Shown: positions 15,869 through 19,116 of the stretch, in pieces | Layout: each line of letters starts with the position of its first letter | Numbering within the stretch: the stretch's first letter is position 1 | NCBI GenBank assembly: GCA_964356335.1 | Contig: CAYHHI010000057.1 | Span: forward strand, 1 to 19,116 | From: CAYHHI01 sp964356335 | GTDB taxonomy: Bacteria; Arandabacterota; Arandabacteria; Arandabacterales; Arandabacteraceae | Length of the DNA stretch: 19,116 nucleotides | Direction: 5' to 3' | Position numbers and translations under genes: made by a program | The notes under the pieces: model-generated | The model's input: only the letters and a program-made list of their open reading frames with translations | What the model was told of the DNA's origin: nothing | The model's database searches: none

Positions 15869-16266
15869 CTATAAGTGTGCAGAATTGAATTTGGCTGATA
15901 TGGCATGGGGGGCTTTAGTCTCCTTTTTGAGTTGGTTTTCGTTGCGCACATTGGAGAGGGCAAAGAGTATTCGTGAGGCACTGGGCCTGTCGAGGAAAGC
16001 GCCTATGGGATTAACCCGACGCCTGATCTGCTTGAAGAATCGGTCCAGTGGGTTGGTAGTCCTGACCCTCCTCCAAAGATAGTCTGGCATTGCGAAGTAT
16101 GACAGGGACAGGCCACCACCTGATCCCGCTCGTACTCCAGAATCCCCTCCAGTAACTCCTTAAGTTGCCTGCTCAGCTCAGCCGTTATCTCACCCCAAAT
16201 CTCATCTTCGTCCTTTATCTGACTCAAGGCCTGTGCTACATTGTGAGAGTAAGGGTGTGTTGGCAT
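15869..16266 (-). pseudogene. IS256 (Mutator)-family transposase, internal deletion
   Basis: On the minus strand the frame starts at ATG 16266-16264, with AGGAG 9 nt upstream, as MPTHPYSHNVAQALSQIKDE, and continues to ELSRQLKELLEGILEYERDQ, the N-terminal helical region of IS256-type transposases. Around 16110-16140 the homology moves to another frame, which reads LSYFAMPDYLWRRVRTTNPL and then DRFFKQIRRRVNPIGAFLDR. That is the characteristic C-terminal segment (RTTNxxERxxxxxRRR) of the family. The stop TAG lies at 15871-15869, at the edge of the terminal repeat. About two thirds of the protein, including the DDE catalytic core, is missing, so the gene is dead. Confidence 0.7.
15871..15887 (+). 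repeat. Left terminal inverted repeat of the IS256-like remnant
   Basis: ATAAGTGTGCAGAATTG; an exact reverse complement occurs at 16341-16357, and a diverged match (two mismatches) at 18806-18822. Confidence 0.75.
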
Positions 16267-16325
16267 GGGGTGTTGCTCCTTTCTCCCGGTGACAGCCGGG
16301 GCCCAAGTAGTTGTGACACCCCATG
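16264..16325 (-). promoter_or_regulatory. Leader hairpin that would hide the transposase start codon
   Basis: CATGGGGTGT (16264-16273) and ACACCCCATG (16316-16325) are perfect 10-bp inverted repeats. In a minus-strand transcript the second arm is the transposase start itself (ACACCCC-AUG) and the first is its complement in the leader; the AGGAG ribosome site lies in the loop side next to the stem. A smaller CCCGG/CCGGG stem sits inside. The same arrangement occurs in the second copy at 18629-18790. In several IS elements such structures block translation from transcripts that read in from outside. Confidence 0.5.
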
Positions 16326-16340
16326 CTTCTTACCTCTATC

Positions 16341-16357
16341 CAATTCTGCACACTTAT
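16341..16357 (-). repeat. Right terminal inverted repeat of the IS256-like remnant
   Basis: CAATTCTGCACACTTAT, the exact complement of the left repeat. It lies just upstream of the transposase leader, with the start-codon hairpin about 18 bp inside it. Confidence 0.75.
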
Positions 16358-16365
16358 TCTTACAT

Positions 16366-16776
16366 TACCCACGGCACACTATAAGCGTCCAGCCCTTGAT
16401 GCAAGGACACCTTCATGTCATGCTTATGAGCGTGGCATGCACGACTGGGCACTGCGGCAAGGACTGTTCGTGGGAGTGGAGGTTTGTGGCCCCCATCTCC
16501 TATGGAGACAGGAGGAGAGGATCCTATGGCGACACTGCTTGCATTCCATACCTATATCTGTATACTTAGCCTTGAGGGCGGAAGTATGGCATCCGATAGA
16601 TCTAGGAAGGGGTTTCGCTCTTGGTGGTGAGTACTTCAAGCAGTAACTGATTACACAGGAAGACCCCGGACGCGGTGGGGATCCCTGCGGTCGTGGCATG
16701 GTCACGCGGCTTGGTACACCCACAGGGATACGGCTTCCGACTTGAAGGGGAACGGATCAGAGGAGGGCTGATTGTT
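16366..16776. other. Intergenic region upstream of the radical SAM gene
   Basis: About 410 bp. A plus-strand frame runs from 16323 to 16646, but it begins inside the element end and has an unusual composition (rich in Cys, His and Trp) without family motifs, so I do not call it a gene. I found no convincing promoter. The last 20 bp hold the AGGAGG ribosome site of the next gene. Confidence 0.45.
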
Positions 16777-18252
16777 ATGCATGTTCTACTAGTAAATCCC
16801 CCCTATATGAGATTGATGGGAGTCGACGCCTCGTATTTGCCGCTTGGTCTAGGCTATCTTGCGCGGTATTTGAGAGTGAAAGACATTTCATGCTCGGTTT
16901 ACAATGCTGATCTATCAAGCAGCGGAGATAAGGAAGCGGCGCCAGTATCCTTTACTGAGCTGCTGAAACGGCACGACACATATCGGAAGGCCTTAGGGGA
17001 CAGTAACAATGTGATTTGGTCCGATCTCAGGGGCGTATTCGCGGACATACGGGCTGATGTACTGGGCATAACCGTCATGAGCGCCAAACTCGAATCTGCG
17101 ATCAGAGTTGCGCGAATATCCAAGGAACTACAACCTACATGTAAGATAGTAGTCGGTGGACCTCATGCGACAGTGGCGCCTGACGATCTTCTGAGCCTTG
17201 AGGAAGTAGACTTTGTGGTCAGAGGAGAGGGAGAACGCACATTTCTTGAATTGTGCGAGGCCCTGATCAACAAGAACGATGGTTTCATTCGTATCGACGG
17301 CCTGTCATTTAGACGCGATGGGAAGATAATTCATAATCGTCCCAGAGCCTTGGAGAAGAATATTACGGGATTTCCTTTTCCGACAAGAGAAGAATACATT
17401 CACATAGAGCGGTACCCTAAGCATAAGATCTCCGCCATTATGTCAAGCCGAGGTTGTCCGTACGAATGCACATTTTGTAGCGCCAAGAGCATCTGGACCA
17501 GGAAGGTAAGATATCGCGATGTGGATGATGTGATTAGAGAGATGATCCTCCTTAAGGAGGAGTACGCCGTTCCCTACTATGATTTCTGCGATGACAGTTT
17601 CACGGTGAATAGAAAGCGGGTAGAGGAATTAATGGGGAAGATCGTCGCAAATAAGATCAACTTGCCGTGGCAGTGTACGACCCGGATCGACATTCTTGAC
17701 AAGGAATTGCTTAAGAGAATGGTGGATGCCGGCTGCTACACGATGGGCATCGGATTGGAGACTGCCAGCGATCGAATGCTAAATATCATTAAGAAGAACA
17801 TAACCATGGATGCATTTGACGATGCCTGCTCTCTTCTTGAGAGGTACAACGTCAATTATGGCGTCTTTCTGATGATAGGCTTCCCTGAGGAGACAGAAGA
17901 AGATATCTTGAAGACGATTGAATACGCGAGAAGATCGACCGCGCCTTATCTTTGCCTATCCGTTTTTACCCCGTATCCAGGATGCGAGAGTTATGAAAAG
18001 GCGAAAGAACTCGGCATGATTAAAGGTGGGCTGGATTGGTCGAACTACTCTCATCAGTCACCCGATAACTACTTTTGCCACAGCGTTCGGAAGGAAAGAT
18101 TTGTCGAACTCTTGCAGGAGCTAGCGGAAGCCGTAGATAGTCACAACCAGAAGATGAGATCCCCGCTCATGCATTATCTCAAACAAGTCAGATATTATTC
18201 GAGAAACCCCAGGCTCTTTGCCGGGAAAATCAAGCGTGTGCTGAGTAAGTGA
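16777..18252 (+). CDS. B12-binding-domain radical SAM protein (BchE/class B type)
   Basis: 491 residues. I chose ATG 16777, where MHVLLVNPPYMRLMGVDASY gives the usual first strand; a perfect AGGAGG lies 10 nt upstream (16761-16766). Residues 1-190 form a cobalamin-binding-like Rossmann domain (LPLGLGYLARYLR, ADVLGITVMS, VVGGPHATVAPDDLL, VVRGEGERTF); the classic DxHxxG motif is not evident, as is common in this group. The radical SAM core begins at SSRGCPYECTFCSAKSIW with Cys227, Cys231 and Cys234 (CX3CX2C) for the 4Fe-4S cluster, followed by FCDDSFTVN, MGIGLETASDRML and FLMIGFPEETEEDI. Such enzymes perform methylations, cyclisations or other radical chemistry on lipids, tetrapyrroles, antibiotics or hopanoids; the substrate here is unknown. 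IS256-like remnants flank it on both sides. Confidence 0.92.
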   Translation: MHVLLVNPPYMRLMGVDASYLPLGLGYLARYLRVKDISCSVYNADLSSSGDKEAAPVSFTELLKRHDTYRKALGDSNNVIWSDLRGVFADIRADVLGITVMSAKLESAIRVARISKELQPTCKIVVGGPHATVAPDDLLSLEEVDFVVRGEGERTFLELCEALINKNDGFIRIDGLSFRRDGKIIHNRPRALEKNITGFPFPTREEYIHIERYPKHKISAIMSSRGCPYECTFCSAKSIWTRKVRYRDVDDVIREMILLKEEYAVPYYDFCDDSFTVNRKRVEELMGKIVANKINLPWQCTTRIDILDKELLKRMVDAGCYTMGIGLETASDRMLNIIKKNITMDAFDDACSLLERYNVNYGVFLMIGFPEETEEDILKTIEYARRSTAPYLCLSVFTPYPGCESYEKAKELGMIKGGLDWSNYSHQSPDNYFCHSVRKERFVELLQELAEAVDSHNQKMRSPLMHYLKQVRYYSRNPRLFAGKIKRVLSK

Positions 18253-18258
18253 CCCGCC

Positions 18259-18274
18259 AAGGCCCCATGGCCTT
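18259..18274 (+). terminator. Hairpin after the radical SAM gene
   Basis: AAGGCC and GGCCTT form a perfect 6-bp GC-rich stem with loop CCAT, starting 7 nt after the stop codon. No U-run follows (CTTCG), so it is either a weak or Rho-assisted terminator or only a 3' end stabiliser. Confidence 0.35.
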
Positions 18275-18568
18275 CTTCGAAGTGCTTGCTGTGGATGTGA
18301 AGCAGCCTAGGGCAAGCATCCTTTCCCCCATTCCCCTGACGGAAGCGGCAGAGAAGTTGCCAGGCTCAGCAGGTGGGTTTAAGCCGAAGCAATGAAGTGT
18401 TATCCGGAAACAGCCGGTAGCTTCTCGTCTCCAGCATAATCGGCAGGAGATGCTTGTCGATGGGCAACTTGTCGGTCCGCTGGCGAAATTGCTCGCACGG
18501 ACACTGCGGCTGGAACGGCGCATCAGACTTGAGTGCGGCATCAGCCGCACGACAGTGCAGCAGATCCG
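18275..18568. other. Unassigned stretch between radical SAM gene and second IS end
   Basis: About 290 bp. Plus-strand frames of 42 and 46 codons exist (ATG 18267 and ATG 18450), and the minus strand has a frame reading into the broken transposase start, but none has recognisable motifs. It adjoins the IS end at 18569 abruptly, so it may be a fragment of another element. Confidence 0.4.
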
Positions 18569-18830
18569 ATCTTCGTCCTTCATCTGACTCAAAGCCTGTG
18601 CTACATTGTGAGAGTAAGGGTGTGTTGGCATGGGGTGTTGCTCCTTTCNNNNNNNNNNNNNNNNNNNNNNNNNNNNNNNNNNNNNNNNNNNNNNNNNNNN
18701 NNNNNNNNNNNNNNNNNNNNNNNNNNNNNNNNNNNNNNNNNNNNNNNNTCCCGGTGACAGCCGGAGATAGAGTAGTCGTAACACCCCATGCTTCTTACCT
18801 CTATCCAATTCCGCACACTAATCGTTACAC
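18569..18830 (-). mobile_element. Second, partial copy of the IS256-like element end, containing the assembly gap
   Basis: Bases 18569-18648 and 18749 to about 18822 match 16204 to 16357 of the first copy with scattered substitutions. They include the transposase start (ATG 18631-18629, MPTHPYSHNVAQALSQMKDE), its AGGAG, the start-codon hairpin arms (18629-18638 and 18781-18790) and a diverged terminal repeat CAATTCCGCACACTAAT at 18806-18822. Homology to the transposase stops after about 21 codons and an unrelated sequence follows, so this is only the transposase-start end of an element. Orientation is the same as the first copy. Confidence 0.65.
18649..18748. other. Assembly gap (100 N)
   Basis: Exactly 100 Ns, the conventional placeholder for a gap of unknown size. 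The bases on either side (CTCCTTTC and TCCCGGTGAC) are directly adjacent in the first IS copy at 16276-16293, so no sequence need be missing. Confidence 0.98.
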
Positions 18831-18849
18831 CATAAGTCAATTCGCAGGC

Positions 18850-18879
18850 TTGACGGGAGCCTGTCAGTCGTGGTACAAT
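18850..18879 (+). promoter_or_regulatory. Promoter TTGACG-N18-TACAAT with extended -10 (TGG)
   Basis: TTGACG (18850-18855) and TACAAT (18874-18879) are 18 bp apart, and TGG directly precedes the -10 box, giving an extended -10. It lies about 28 bp outside the second IS end and 120 bp upstream of the gene at 18999, which it probably drives. Confidence 0.6.
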
Positions 18880-18998
18880 ATACTTGTTGGACAGCTCAGA
18901 CATTGCGTAGCGAATAATTCTCCTAATGAGAGCTTGGCGCGGCCCGGGGGGCGTGCGCCTTTTGTGCTAATGAATACCAAATTGAGAGGTGGGAAGTG

Positions 18999-19116
18999 AT
19001 GAAGACTGCCATCCTTGCTTTCATGGGTGTTGTGGCGCTTCTGTTTCCGTTTGTTGTTTACGGCTACACGGTGGAGGTGGATTATGGATGGGGCAAGGCA
19101 GATGTGGAGGCGAAGA
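18999..19116 (+). CDS. Start of a secreted or membrane protein (3' truncated)
   Basis: Thirty-nine codons are visible before the window ends. ATG 18999 follows GAGAGG with a 9-nt spacer and a good promoter. The product begins with a signal-peptide-like stretch, MKTAILAFMGVVALLFPFVV, then YGYTVEVDYGWGKADVEAK, with cleavage likely near the VYG-YT region. No family can be assigned from this length. Because it lies beyond the N gap, its link to the genes on the left is not certain. Confidence 0.65.
   Translation, partial: MKTAILAFMGVVALLFPFVVYGYTVEVDYGWGKADVEAK

Larger units (their letters stand above)
15871..16357 (-). mobile_element. Internally deleted IS256-like element with terminal inverted repeats
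   Basis: The segment is bounded by a perfect 17-bp inverted repeat, ATAAGTGTGCAGAATTG at 15871-15887 and its complement at 16341-16357. Similarity continues weakly for about 8 bp outward, so the true ends may be near 15863 and 16365. Inside is a minus-strand transposase whose N- and C-terminal parts survive while the middle is gone. At about 490-500 bp it is much shorter than a complete IS256-family element (usually 1.3-1.5 kb), so it can only move in trans, like a MITE. I found no clean 8-9 bp target duplication. Confidence 0.7.

Noticed and set aside
16323..16646. Plus-strand 107-codon frame as a gene
   Set aside because: It starts within the IS end, lacks a ribosome site and has an atypical composition with no family motif.
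15871..18822. Composite transposon bounded by two complete IS copies
   Set aside because: Neither copy is complete, the second has only one end and contains an assembly gap, and no matching target duplication is visible. It is kept only as a hypothesis for the radical SAM gene.
18230..18999. Long frames running across the N gap on both strands
   Set aside because: They exist only because Ns contain no stop codons; the minus-strand one is the broken transposase start read into unrelated sequence.
1..19116. CRISPR array, tRNA or rRNA genes
   Set aside because: I found no regularly spaced repeats, no cloverleaf with a typical T-arm, and no rRNA-like conserved stretch.

Overview
The window looks like a piece of a metagenome-assembled genome. 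It carries a run of exactly 100 Ns and has moderate-to-high GC content. The organism is probably an uncultured bacterium of the FCB superphylum or a neighbouring candidate phylum (Eisenbacteria, Krumholzibacteria or Latescibacteria type). That guess rests on an FG-GAP beta-propeller protein with a C-terminal FlgD-like/type-IX-secretion-like sorting domain, several GT-C membrane glycosyltransferases, and a NodU-SxtJ-DUF5989 cassette. It is inferred from gene content, not from a marker gene.

Layout, nearly all on the + strand. (1) 1-3191: a truncated secreted FG-GAP repeat protein, overlapping by 4 nt a lipoprotein with one fibronectin-III-like domain and TPRs. (2) 3424-9755: a small one-TM protein translationally coupled to a polytopic GT-C-like protein, followed by three more GT-C-like membrane proteins. 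Two of the later ones have clear GT39 acidic motifs. (3) 9977-11893: a membrane-anchored sulfatase-fold (alkaline-phosphatase superfamily) enzyme with Thr where the sulfatase Cys/Ser should be. (4) 12070-15669: a NodU/CmcH O-carbamoyltransferase, an SxtJ-family membrane protein, a 52-residue DUF5989 protein and an SGNH/AlgJ-like hydrolase gene interrupted by two in-frame TGA codons. The first three genes have the order and approximate sizes of sxtI-sxtJ-sxtK of the saxitoxin cluster, but no other saxitoxin genes are present. (5) 15670-19116: an accessory segment. It holds an internally deleted IS256-like element with matching terminal repeats, a B12-binding radical SAM gene, a second partial copy of the element end containing the assembly gap, and the start of a secreted protein.

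Read together, regions 2-4 look like an envelope or exported-glycan locus. Lipid-linked sugar transferases would assemble or decorate a glycan, an alkaline-phosphatase-fold enzyme would act outside the membrane, and a carbamoyltransferase module would modify it. The substrate cannot be read from the sequence. The most notable signals are the sxtIJK-like module, the doubly UGA-interrupted hydrolase with an otherwise intact frame, and a conserved inverted repeat that would sequester the start codon of the transposase in both IS copies.
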